DNA from: Bacteroidetes bacterium OLB9
GTDB lineage: Bacteria > Bacteroidota > Bacteroidia > Chitinophagales > Saprospiraceae
Direction of reading: 5' to 3'
DNA: 64,000 nt
Assembly (NCBI GenBank): GCA_001567255.1
Contig: LNBW01000052.1
Location: forward strand, 1 to 64,000
This document shows, piece after piece, positions 39,781 through 47,896 of the stretch (the first letter of the stretch is position 1; each line of letters starts with the position of its first letter). The translations under genes were made by a program, and so were the position numbers. Below the pieces are notes generated by a model. That model had not been told where the DNA came from, searched no databases, and was given only the letters and a program-made list of their open reading frames with translations.

Positions 39781-40389
39781 ATGATGAGAATCCATTATTT
39801 ATTGTTGATAATGATTTTTGCTTTTTCTTGTAGGCAAAATTCACCCAAACGAGTTGAACCAAATCAACTAAGTACTGAATTGAGACAATATTTCCTTACA
39901 AAAGGTGAGAAAATTGCTCTCGAATCTCAAAAAGCCTTAATGTCCAAGGTATTGAATGCCATCAATGACGAAGGATTGCCAGGCGCAGTGGAGTATTGTA
40001 ATCTGCACGCCATACCACTAACAGATAGCCTAGCATTATCATATGGCATAACACTACAGCGACTCACTGATCAAACCAGAAACCCTCTAAATGATATAAC
40101 GACAGAGGAAGACAAAGAAGCCTGGACTATTTTGAAAGAAATGCATTCAGATTCATCTGCCACCTCCAAGCATCTATTAAAGCAAGTCAAGAACGATATT
40201 TACTACTACAAACCTATTTCCATTGTCATGCCTACTTGCCTATCATGTCATGGAGCAAAAAATAAAGATATAACGCCGGACACATGGAATGTCATTAGTA
40301 AAATATATCCCAACGACAAGGCTACCGGATATACTTTAGGAGATATGAGAGGCATGTGGAAAATAAAATTTTCAGGTAAAGACATGTAA
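39781..40389 (+). CDS. Heme-binding-motif lipoprotein, DUF3365/Tll0287-like
   Basis: A 202-residue lipoprotein: leader IHYLLLIMIFAFSCRQ with the lipobox Cys. The following helical sensor-like domain resembles DUF3365 (Tll0287-like), which in known structures binds a c-type heme. The CLSCHG motif near the end (about residue 155) supports covalent heme attachment. It may act as a redox or gas sensor, or as an electron carrier, in the periplasm. It follows the methyltransferase by 30 bases. Two successive ATG codons (39781 and 39784) are possible starts. Confidence 0.85.
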   Translation: MMRIHYLLLIMIFAFSCRQNSPKRVEPNQLSTELRQYFLTKGEKIALESQKALMSKVLNAINDEGLPGAVEYCNLHAIPLTDSLALSYGITLQRLTDQTRNPLNDITTEEDKEAWTILKEMHSDSSATSKHLLKQVKNDIYYYKPISIVMPTCLSCHGAKNKDITPDTWNVISKIYPNDKATGYTLGDMRGMWKIKFSGKDM

Positions 40390-40449
40390 TTCTTTTTATA
40401 GGGAATTTGTATTTTGCGTCGTTTAATATTCAATACAAATATTACCGCC

Positions 40450-41865
40450 ATGCGAAATAACCAAACATTTTTCTTTACTATGCTTTTTCTAGCTGTGGGC
40501 ATAGTTGCTCATAGCCAGACTTTTAGCCTTGTCCCTCATGTTAAAGGTTTCAAAAAACCTGTCGATATCGAGAATACTGGAGTTCAAAACGACGACAGAC
40601 TTTTCATTGCAGAGCAAGGTGGAAGAATTAAAATCATTGCACCTGATAAAAGCATCCTTTCAACTCCTTTTTTAGATATTACAGACAGAGTTAATTCAGC
40701 CTCAAACGAAAGAGGATTGTTGGGATTTGCATTTCATCCACACTATAATGAAAATGGGTATTTTTTCGTCAATTATTCGGATCAAGATGGTGCCACAACT
40801 ATTTCAAGATTTTCAGTAGATCCCAGTGATCCTAACCTGGCCTTATCTAATAGTGAGAAAATTATTATGACCATTGATCAGCCATATACCAATCACAATG
40901 CAGGAGATATGGTATTTGGTCCAGATGGATATTTATACTTTGGAACAGGTGATGGTGGAAGTGGTGGGGATCCTCAAAATAGATCACAGAACCCAAAGGA
41001 ATTACTTGGTAAAATGATAAGAATTGATATTGATTCAGAAGAGACGCCTTATGAAATTCCAAATACAAATCCCTATGTTAACAATCCGGATACCCTGGAT
41101 GCGATCTGGGCATTTGGTCTCCGAAATCCATGGAAGATCCACATTGACACTGCCTCTGGACTGTTTTGGATTGCGGATGTAGGCCAAAATAAAAGAGAAG
41201 AAATCAACGCAGTACCTTACGATCAACCAAAAGTGAACTACGGATGGAGATGCTATGAAGGCATAGAAAAGTACAATTTCTCAAATTGTTCTGATAATAC
41301 AAACTTCACTTTGCCTATTCATGACTATACACAGGAAAGTACGAGTGGATGCTCAGTAATCGGCGGTTATGTTTATCACGGTCATTTTTTAAGTATGAAA
41401 GGACTCTACTTTTTTACAGATTATTGTAATGGCGTGATATCCACTCTTCAAAGGAATATTGACGGCACGTATACCAGAGAAGATGTGTTTGAAAGTCCGG
41501 GAAGTCGGTTTTCATCATTCGGTGCAGATATCAAAGGTGAATTATTTCTTGCTGACCTGAGCAAAGGCACGATATATCAATTAGTTGATCTCACGACAAC
41601 AACAGAAGATTTATCAAATGATGGAATAGAAAATATAATCCTCTATCCAAACCCAACATCAGGTTCGATTCAATTGAAATGGGATGGAGGCCACCTACCT
41701 ACTGATCAATGGTTAGTTTCTGGTGTTTCGATGATAGCAAAGCAAATCACACCTCAATTAGTTGACCATCGGATTATATTTGATATAGAACACCTGCCTG
41801 AAGGTTTTTACATATTACGCCATCCGAAATTAAGTCGAGGCTTCAAATTTGTTAAATTACCATAA
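40450..41865 (+). CDS. Secreted PQQ-dependent sugar dehydrogenase-like protein with T9SS signal
   Basis: About 471 residues. A signal peptide (NNQTFFFTMLFLAVGIVAHSQ) is followed by a six-bladed propeller of the glucose/sorbosone dehydrogenase family: FIAEQGGRIKII, ERGLLGFAFHPHY, NHNAGDMVFGPDGYLYFGTGDGG, and GLRNPWKIHID. A C-terminal type A sorting domain (about 395-471) with LYPNPTSGSIQL marks it for export by type IX secretion. I chose the ATG at 40450 because the upstream TTG would put 12 odd residues before the signal peptide. PQQ supply and substrate are unknown. Confidence 0.88.
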   Translation: MRNNQTFFFTMLFLAVGIVAHSQTFSLVPHVKGFKKPVDIENTGVQNDDRLFIAEQGGRIKIIAPDKSILSTPFLDITDRVNSASNERGLLGFAFHPHYNENGYFFVNYSDQDGATTISRFSVDPSDPNLALSNSEKIIMTIDQPYTNHNAGDMVFGPDGYLYFGTGDGGSGGDPQNRSQNPKELLGKMIRIDIDSEETPYEIPNTNPYVNNPDTLDAIWAFGLRNPWKIHIDTASGLFWIADVGQNKREEINAVPYDQPKVNYGWRCYEGIEKYNFSNCSDNTNFTLPIHDYTQESTSGCSVIGGYVYHGHFLSMKGLYFFTDYCNGVISTLQRNIDGTYTREDVFESPGSRFSSFGADIKGELFLADLSKGTIYQLVDLTTTTEDLSNDGIENIILYPNPTSGSIQLKWDGGHLPTDQWLVSGVSMIAKQITPQLVDHRIIFDIEHLPEGFYILRHPKLSRGFKFVKLP

Positions 41866-41874
41866 AATGCGGGC

Positions 41875-42411
41875 TTAATCAAAGCTGTCAAATAAGGACT
41901 TAAGTTCAGCTGCATTTTTAGCTTTGAGTTTTCCTGCCAGCAATAATCGCAATTCTCGTCGTCTTAGAGCATCTTCGTATTGCTTTTTTTCTTCACTGGT
42001 GATGGGAATTACTGGAGGTACAGGTGTAGGTCTTTTGGTCTTTGCATCCAGTGCAACAAAAGTAAAATATGCCTGATTCGATTGTCTAGGGTTTGCCCCT
42101 GTAATTTCAGCTGCAGATACTTCGACGTAAATTTCCATTGATGTATTGAAAGCTCGGGTAATTTTCGCATTTAATGTGATGACATCTCCTAAATTGATAG
42201 GTTCATGAAAAGCAATATGGTCAACAGATGCAGTGACCACCTGATTGCCACTGTGCCTCGCTGCACAAATAGCACAAGCTATATCCATCCACCTCATCAA
42301 ATATCCTCCCATCAGGTTACCCATTGGGTTTGTGTCATTGGGCATGATTTGCTCATTCATTTCTACTTTAGAATAAGCGACAAGTTTACCATTATCTACT
42401 TTTTGTTCCAT
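41875..42411 (-). CDS. Acyl-CoA thioesterase, hotdog fold
   Basis: A 178-residue YciA/BACH-type thioesterase that hydrolyses acyl-CoA. The hotdog helix region reads NPMGNLMGGYLMRWMDIACAICAARHSG, and the following VTASVDHIAFHEPINLGDVI strands are diagnostic. The C-terminal third is charged and helical. It ends 9 bases from the convergent sugar dehydrogenase stop, with no terminator between. Confidence 0.92.
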   Translation of the reverse strand: MEQKVDNGKLVAYSKVEMNEQIMPNDTNPMGNLMGGYLMRWMDIACAICAARHSGNQVVTASVDHIAFHEPINLGDVITLNAKITRAFNTSMEIYVEVSAAEITGANPRQSNQAYFTFVALDAKTKRPTPVPPVIPITSEEKKQYEDALRRRELRLLLAGKLKAKNAAELKSLFDSFD

Positions 42412-42656
42412 ACGATAAAATTATATTTTGTATCTAAGATTAAATCTGTATAAAATCTACTTAAACGTCTATTGAAAAATTTAATGCTCTTTTCAAAATA
42501 GCCATAAAGTGATTATTTTTTGTTCAAAACTGCAAAACTATTCATTAATATCCAGATCACTACATCAAAAGTGATTCAATTACAATTAAAATGTTGTTAA
42601 TAATTTATTAATTTACAATTAGTTAAAAAGAGAACTTCATTTTTTCTTAAAAATAA

Positions 42657-42689
42657 TTTGGTATATCCGTGCTTTAATCCGTACCTTAG
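42657..42689 (+). promoter_or_regulatory. Promoter of the 49-residue membrane protein
   Basis: TTTG (42657-42660) is followed after 21 bases by TACCTTAG (42682-42689), one mismatch from TAnnTTTG. It lies 21 bases before the small ORF and supports that ORF being expressed. Confidence 0.55.
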
Positions 42690-42709
42690 TCTTTTAAAAT
42701 ACAATAATC

Positions 42710-42859
42710 ATGTCTAAATATACAAAGCAAAAGTTAAAATCAACTCCTAAGGGCCAAAGATTGACCGCTCAAGATGCTAAAGATGAAAAAGAGTTTTGGA
42801 AATGGGCAATTATCATTACCGTTATCACAATCATTGTTATATATTTCATCTTTAGATAA
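42710..42859 (+). CDS. Small single-pass membrane protein, unknown
   Basis: A 49-residue protein starting MSKYTKQKLKSTPKGQR. The first 30 residues are basic then charged and soluble; the last 18 (AIIITVITIIVIYFIF) are one transmembrane helix with Arg at the very end, so it is tail-anchored. It has a plausible promoter directly upstream, no overlap with another gene, and a composition typical of real small membrane proteins. No family is recognised. Confidence 0.6.
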   Translation: MSKYTKQKLKSTPKGQRLTAQDAKDEKEFWKWAIIITVITIIVIYFIFR

Positions 42860-43054
42860 ATAAATCAATTATACTGTACAAAACTTTACCGCTCATTACA
42901 AAGTGGTTTAGTATTCATTGCTTTATTTAAAAAAATATTAATTAAACTGAACCCAAAGTAAAGTTTAGTGATCATTGTATGTGACCAAAGTCAACCCATA
43001 CCATTAAGACACCATAGCGAATCTCACGCGAATGAGTTCAGCAGTACCAATCTA

Positions 43055-44131
43055 CTAGAATTGTGGGCAAAAATTGTCTTCGTTATTGTGCTCTCCAATA
43101 TAAATAATTGAAAATTCCATTGACGACAAGGATCGACGTGTGTCAAGAAGGTGTCTTACACCTTGATCATAACTAAAGCCCAGAATAAAATTGGACAGTT
43201 CAAAACCAGCCATCAGTATAACGGATTCTAGTCCAGGTCTGTCTATATTATTAACACCCCGTAGGTGAGCCCCCAGATGTAAGTATTGACCAGAAGTTTT
43301 AGATATTTTATATCTAAAATTAGAACCTAAATTGATTTCGGCATGAGCACCTTGAATAAGAACATTGGCACGAGGCTGAACTTGTAAAAAATCACCAGTT
43401 CTAATAGAAGCACTTACATGGCCACTCCATTTGGGATGTAGGATATCTGTCTTGACGGTATTAGGATCAATGACGTCTTCAGAGTTATAAAAAGATAGAT
43501 TAGGTTTATTAAAGTGGAAATAACCCAGTCCTGCATTGAAATTCAAATCCTTTACGGGCGAAACTGTATAATACAAGCCGATACTTAAATCAGCAAATGC
43601 TCTATTATTGACAGGTAGGTTTTCGGCCGTGCCAAAGGTATAACCATCCACCGCATTGTATTGGTCCTGAAAAGTGAGATCTTCGTAATTAACAGATTTC
43701 TGCATAATACCACCCTGAAACCCGATGCCTAGGTATTGCTTAGTTTTAGCATCTAGCAACCTATGATAAGCGGTAGTCAGTACGATCTGATTAGTATTAT
43801 AATCATAGGTCGATACCCGATCCCCAAAAAATGTTATACCTAGAGCCACAAAATCCGGTTGGCTGTTCTTATTATATTTCACATCAAACTTTACGTCGCC
43901 AGAAGCAGAAAACGTTCGTAAAGGATTATCTAAAGCAGACCTCCACTGATCCCGATAAACGGTAGAAATCCTGAATGTTCCTGTGTACATTCCCGCAGCA
44001 GCCGGATTCATCGTAAGTGGTGAGGTATAAAATTGTGAGAAATGCGGATCTTGGGCATTTGTATTTTGCAACAGAACCATAATGATTGTTGCTATTAGCA
44101 TATACCTAAGACTACTTACTTTATGTATCAT
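43055..44131 (-). CDS. PorP/SprF family type IX secretion-associated membrane protein
   Basis: A 358-residue outer-membrane barrel of the PorP/SprF family. After a signal peptide the diagnostic start QDPHFSQFYTSPLTMNPAAAG is followed by the repeated beta-strand pattern ending in FELSNFILGFSYDQGVRHL. In T9SS, PorP works with PorE and the GldK/N ring; many paralogues instead pair with one large secreted adhesin. Here no adhesin or OmpA gene is adjacent. A TAATTTTG box lies upstream at 44205-44212. Confidence 0.93.
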   Translation of the reverse strand: MIHKVSSLRYMLIATIIMVLLQNTNAQDPHFSQFYTSPLTMNPAAAGMYTGTFRISTVYRDQWRSALDNPLRTFSASGDVKFDVKYNKNSQPDFVALGITFFGDRVSTYDYNTNQIVLTTAYHRLLDAKTKQYLGIGFQGGIMQKSVNYEDLTFQDQYNAVDGYTFGTAENLPVNNRAFADLSIGLYYTVSPVKDLNFNAGLGYFHFNKPNLSFYNSEDVIDPNTVKTDILHPKWSGHVSASIRTGDFLQVQPRANVLIQGAHAEINLGSNFRYKISKTSGQYLHLGAHLRGVNNIDRPGLESVILMAGFELSNFILGFSYDQGVRHLLDTRRSLSSMEFSIIYIGEHNNEDNFCPQF

Positions 44132-44204
44132 AAATGGTATTGTTTGTTTGAATGCTATTTCCTGAAAAATCTCAGATATGATGTCTTTGATGAAAAAAGC
44201 GCTG

Positions 44205-44212
44205 CAAAATTA
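44205..44212 (-). promoter_or_regulatory. -7 box for the PorP/SprF gene
   Basis: Minus-strand TAATTTTG, an exact TAnnTTTG match, 73 bases before the start codon. No TTG at canonical distance. Confidence 0.4.
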
Positions 44213-44231
44213 GTCAAAATATTATAAAAAT

Positions 44232-45113
44232 ATGAAATATGGACTGATTTTTGAGTATATCATCATAACGCAATTATGCCTTCAAATAGTATTCAATCTG
44301 TTCATGGCCAGGAAAAAAAAGATTGACACTAAACATCTGTTTCATGCCATTTGTCATCTGAGTGCAATACCTGTTTTTGCTAAACCGGACGAATCTGCTA
44401 TGATCATCAGCCAGATGCTCTATGGTGAAACCTGCGTCATCCTCGAAAAGAAAAACAAAACATGGTTTAAAATCAGTACAATAAGATGCAAAGTTATTGG
44501 TTGGGTGCGCTCTATTCAACTTCAGCTGATTGATGAGCATGCATTTCAAAAATTTTCGAACAATGCCAGCACTTCGCTGGAAATCTGCTACAATGCATTT
44601 AACGATCAGCTTGCTAAAAATCTGGTGATGGGCTCTTCACTACCCTGTTTTGATGGTATTTCTTTCGAGATGCCGGATGGAAAATATATCTATAACGGAC
44701 TTGTAGCTACAACTGAAAGTCTGGAAAAATCTCCAGAAATGATTAAAAAAATTGCAAGACGTTATCTCAATAGTCCTGAACTATCAGGAGGAAGAACACC
44801 TTTTGGCATTGACGGTAGTGCTTTGATCCAAAATGTATTCAGTTTTATTCAGATCGAATTGCCGCGCTATCCTGCTGAGCAAGTAAATTATGGTGAGTTG
44901 ATAGATTTTATTGAACTTGCTCAAGAAGGCGACTTGGCATTTTGTGAGGATAAAGATCAGAACATCAATCACGCAGGGATTATCATCGGCGAGAAAGAAG
45001 TACTTCACGTATATGGTCATGTCCGAATAGATAAAATTGATCATTTTGGTTTTTACAATCAAGAACTACGCAAATACACACACAAACTTCGAGTCATTAA
45101 GCGTTTACTGTAA
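44232..45113 (+). CDS. NlpC/P60 peptidase-like protein with SH3 domain, catalytic Cys replaced
   Basis: A 293-residue protein: SH3-like domains (about 30-170) then a C40 (NlpC/P60) domain. Active family members cut D-Glu-diaminopimelate bonds in peptidoglycan and have DCSG at the catalytic site. Here codons 194-197 read Asp-Gly-Ser-Ala, so the Cys nucleophile is Gly (GGT at 44814-44816). The His site in INHAGIIIG is kept. It may be a pseudoenzyme that still binds wall or partner. The first 24 residues are hydrophobic; the Met at 44304 (MARKKK) is an alternative start that would remove them. Confidence 0.85.
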   Translation: MKYGLIFEYIIITQLCLQIVFNLFMARKKKIDTKHLFHAICHLSAIPVFAKPDESAMIISQMLYGETCVILEKKNKTWFKISTIRCKVIGWVRSIQLQLIDEHAFQKFSNNASTSLEICYNAFNDQLAKNLVMGSSLPCFDGISFEMPDGKYIYNGLVATTESLEKSPEMIKKIARRYLNSPELSGGRTPFGIDGSALIQNVFSFIQIELPRYPAEQVNYGELIDFIELAQEGDLAFCEDKDQNINHAGIIIGEKEVLHVYGHVRIDKIDHFGFYNQELRKYTHKLRVIKRLL

Positions 45114-45164
45114 GAAATCGACTTTATTCCACAATACGGATATGCTCTGATACACAAATTTGGC

Positions 45165-45172
45165 TACTTTTG
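45165..45172 (+). promoter_or_regulatory. -7 box for the ABC-F gene
   Basis: TACTTTTG, exact TAnnTTTG match, 26 bases before the ATG. No clear -33 element. Confidence 0.5.
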
Positions 45173-45197
45173 CGGCTTCAAAAATTATCATCAATAT

Positions 45198-46835
45198 ATG
45201 ATCGGAGTAGAAAGCCTGGCAGTTGAGTTCAGTGGCAAGACCCTTTTTAGTGATATTTCATTTGTAATCAATGAGAATGATAAGATCGCACTCATGGGTA
45301 AAAACGGTGCAGGTAAGTCCACCATAATGAAAATCATAGCAGGAGTCCAAAAGCCTACGCGTGGTCATGTGCGCAGCCCGAAAGATGCAGTTATTGCCTA
45401 TTTGCCACAGCACTTGCTGACGGAAGATCACTGCACTGTCTTTGAAGAAGCCTTAAAAGCATTTGAAGAAGTTTTTACAATGAAAGAAAGAATGGCTTAT
45501 CTTAATGAGCAACTGGAGACCAGAACCGATTATGAATCTGATGAATATATGAAGCTCATTGAAGAATCTTCCGAGCTCGGAGAAAAGTTCTATTCGCTTG
45601 AAGATATCAATTATGATGCTGAGGTTGAAAAGACTCTTTTAGGACTAGGCTTCAGAAGGGAAGATTTCACTCGCCCTACATCAGAATTTAGTGGTGGATG
45701 GAGAATGAGGATAGAACTAGCTAAAATCCTACTCAAAAAACCCGACCTCATTCTACTGGACGAGCCCACTAACCATATCGACATAGAATCAGTCATCTGG
45801 CTTGAAAACTTCCTAGTGAATAAAGCTAACGCTGTAATGGTGATATCTCATGATAAGGCATTTATCGACAACATCACCACACGAACAATAGAAGTAACAA
45901 TGGGTCGAATTTATGACTACAAAGCCAATTATAGTCACTACTTGCAACTGAGAGAAGAAAGGCGATCTGCTCAGATCAAAGCCTATAAAGAACAGCAGAA
46001 ACTTATCGCCGAAAGCAAGGAATTTATCGAACGATTCAGGGGTACTTACTCTAAGTCCAATCAAGTAAATTCTGTAGAGCGTATGCTTGAAAAAATGGAG
46101 CTGATTGAGATTGATGAAGTGGACACTTCAGCATTAAAACTAAAATTTCCACCTGCACCTAGGGCTGGTGATTATCCTGTCATTGTCCAGGAATTATCAA
46201 AGCGATATGGAGATCACGTTGTCTTCAATGATGCATCTATGACGATAGAACGAGGTCAAAAGGTTGCTTTTGTAGGTCGAAACGGCGAAGGAAAGTCCAC
46301 CATGGTCAAAGCCATCATGGGTGAGATCGATTTCACCGGCAAATGCACTCCAGGTCATAATGTTAAAATCGGGTATTTTGCTCAAAATCAGGCTTCACTG
46401 CTTGACCCGGAACGAACGGTCTTCGAAACAGTGGATGAGGTAGCACAAGGTGAGATCCGAACCCAATTGAAAACGATACTTGGTTGTTTTATGTTTTCAG
46501 GCGACGATATTGACAAGAAAGTAGGTATGTTATCAGGAGGCGAGCGCACTAGACTTGCTATGATCAAATTGCTACTGGAACCTGTCAACCTATTGATACT
46601 GGATGAGCCTACTAATCACCTAGACCTAAAGTCAAAAGAAGTACTCAAAGAAGCACTGCTTGCTTTTGATGGCACGTTGATATTAGTTTCCCATGACAGA
46701 GACTTTTTGCAAGGGTTGGCAGGGAAAGTTTTTGAATTTAAAGACAAACGAGTGATTGAGCACTTTGAGACTATAGACGATTTCCTGGCTAGGAACCGGA
46801 TGGAAAGTCTAAGAGAAATCGAGAAGAGAGGATGA
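45198..46835 (+). CDS. ABC-F family ribosome-associated ATPase
   Basis: A 545-residue soluble protein with two ABC ATPase domains and no membrane part. The first has Walker A GKNGAGKST (about residue 34) and signature FSGGW. The second has Walker A GRNGEGKST (about 361), signature LSGGERTRLAM and Walker B LLILDEPTNHLD. The charged helical linker between them (about 240-310) contacts the ribosomal P or E site in this family. It belongs to the Uup/EttA/YbiT-like branch; antibiotic resistance is not implied. It converges on recO with a 7-base gap. Confidence 0.93.
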   Translation: MIGVESLAVEFSGKTLFSDISFVINENDKIALMGKNGAGKSTIMKIIAGVQKPTRGHVRSPKDAVIAYLPQHLLTEDHCTVFEEALKAFEEVFTMKERMAYLNEQLETRTDYESDEYMKLIEESSELGEKFYSLEDINYDAEVEKTLLGLGFRREDFTRPTSEFSGGWRMRIELAKILLKKPDLILLDEPTNHIDIESVIWLENFLVNKANAVMVISHDKAFIDNITTRTIEVTMGRIYDYKANYSHYLQLREERRSAQIKAYKEQQKLIAESKEFIERFRGTYSKSNQVNSVERMLEKMELIEIDEVDTSALKLKFPPAPRAGDYPVIVQELSKRYGDHVVFNDASMTIERGQKVAFVGRNGEGKSTMVKAIMGEIDFTGKCTPGHNVKIGYFAQNQASLLDPERTVFETVDEVAQGEIRTQLKTILGCFMFSGDDIDKKVGMLSGGERTRLAMIKLLLEPVNLLILDEPTNHLDLKSKEVLKEALLAFDGTLILVSHDRDFLQGLAGKVFEFKDKRVIEHFETIDDFLARNRMESLREIEKRG

Positions 46836-46842
46836 TGGTGTA

Positions 46843-47574
46843 TTATTCTTTCATTATACTGCGCAAGACCTGTAGAGAATATACTTCTTTAAATCCGGGC
46901 ACGTGCATACTATAATATTTGATCCAAAGATCTGTAAGGTTATTTCGTGTCAATTTATTCAATCTAAGTTGATCCATTTTATTCATTGAAGATCTACATA
47001 TGTCATAAAAACCTCGACTTTCTTCAGCATTCATAAAATAATCACTTCCCGTTCCGATGTTACTAAAAGAACCTTCCAACATATCGAAATATGGCTTTTC
47101 CTGCCCATAATTATCTAATGGCTCAAAACCCATATATCTACTTAATTCATACATAAAAACCAGATGGCTATTGGGATTAAACTTAGCCTTATCATCCAAA
47201 AAAACAAACCATGACCGGATAAAATCAAATAGTTCAGGATTAGGTTCTCTCTCCTTGAGTGCATTGCGTACCACTTCTAGCATAAACATAGCCACTGATG
47301 AAATAACCACATCTACATTGATCGTCTGAAAATGGTGAGTAAGGCTAATTTCTTTAATTCTGGCGAGCTTCTCTACATCTTTATCATAAGCAACGATATT
47401 GACCAAGTTGAGTGGCTTGTAGAGAACGGAGTTTCCACTGGATTTTGATTTTCTAACACCTGAAACTATGAAAGATCTGAGCCCTTTAGCACGTGTCAAA
47501 ATATCACATATAAGGCTGGTTTCACCATATTTGATTGTTCTGAACACAATACCGTCACTAGAATATTGCAGCAT
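46843..47574 (-). CDS. recO: DNA repair protein RecO
   Basis: RecO helps load RecA at gaps in the RecFOR pathway. The N-terminal OB-fold domain begins with DGIVFRTIKYGETSLICDILTR, characteristic of the family, and the helical C-terminal part includes the region FYDICRSSMNKMDQLR. Zinc-binding Cys residues are absent, as in many homologues. Length (243) is normal. It lies 10 bases downstream of a small conserved-looking ORF, so the two may be co-transcribed. Confidence 0.93.
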   Translation of the reverse strand: MLQYSSDGIVFRTIKYGETSLICDILTRAKGLRSFIVSGVRKSKSSGNSVLYKPLNLVNIVAYDKDVEKLARIKEISLTHHFQTINVDVVISSVAMFMLEVVRNALKEREPNPELFDFIRSWFVFLDDKAKFNPNSHLVFMYELSRYMGFEPLDNYGQEKPYFDMLEGSFSNIGTGSDYFMNAEESRGFYDICRSSMNKMDQLRLNKLTRNNLTDLWIKYYSMHVPGFKEVYSLQVLRSIMKE

Positions 47575-47584
47575 CCTACCACAT

Positions 47585-47821
47585 TTAGAATTCCCAACCT
47601 TCTATAGGTTTGACTTTGTATTTCTTTTTAGTCTCCATGCGCTGTTTTTGTCGAAGGAGGATGAGTTTAGCCAAACCCATATGTGGTGCGTCTAATTCTG
47701 AAGGCATAAGAACTCTATTGATGTCATCTTCTTTAATATCTAATCGATACAAATAGCTCAAGAGCAAGTCCATATCATGATTCATCAACCACTCTACCCT
47801 TTCAGCAATCATAGCCAACAA
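47585..47821 (-). CDS. Small acidic helical protein, unknown, start uncertain
   Basis: A protein of at least 78 residues with the sequence features ERVEWLMNHDMDLLLSYLYRLDI and a Lys-rich C-terminal end. I see similarity of style to short Bacteroidota proteins encoded beside recO but cannot name the family. The start is unclear: the frame is open upstream to a stop near 47889 with no ATG. A TTG at 47821 or an ATG at 47812 are possible starts. It sits 10 bases before recO. Confidence 0.55.
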   Translation of the reverse strand: MLAMIAERVEWLMNHDMDLLLSYLYRLDIKEDDINRVLMPSELDAPHMGLAKLILLRQKQRMETKKKYKVKPIEGWEF

Positions 47822-47896
47822 CTGATGCTCATCTAATGTAGAAGATTGTTCCAGTTGGAATTCTTTGTATATTAAATCAAACTATCGTTCAATTTT

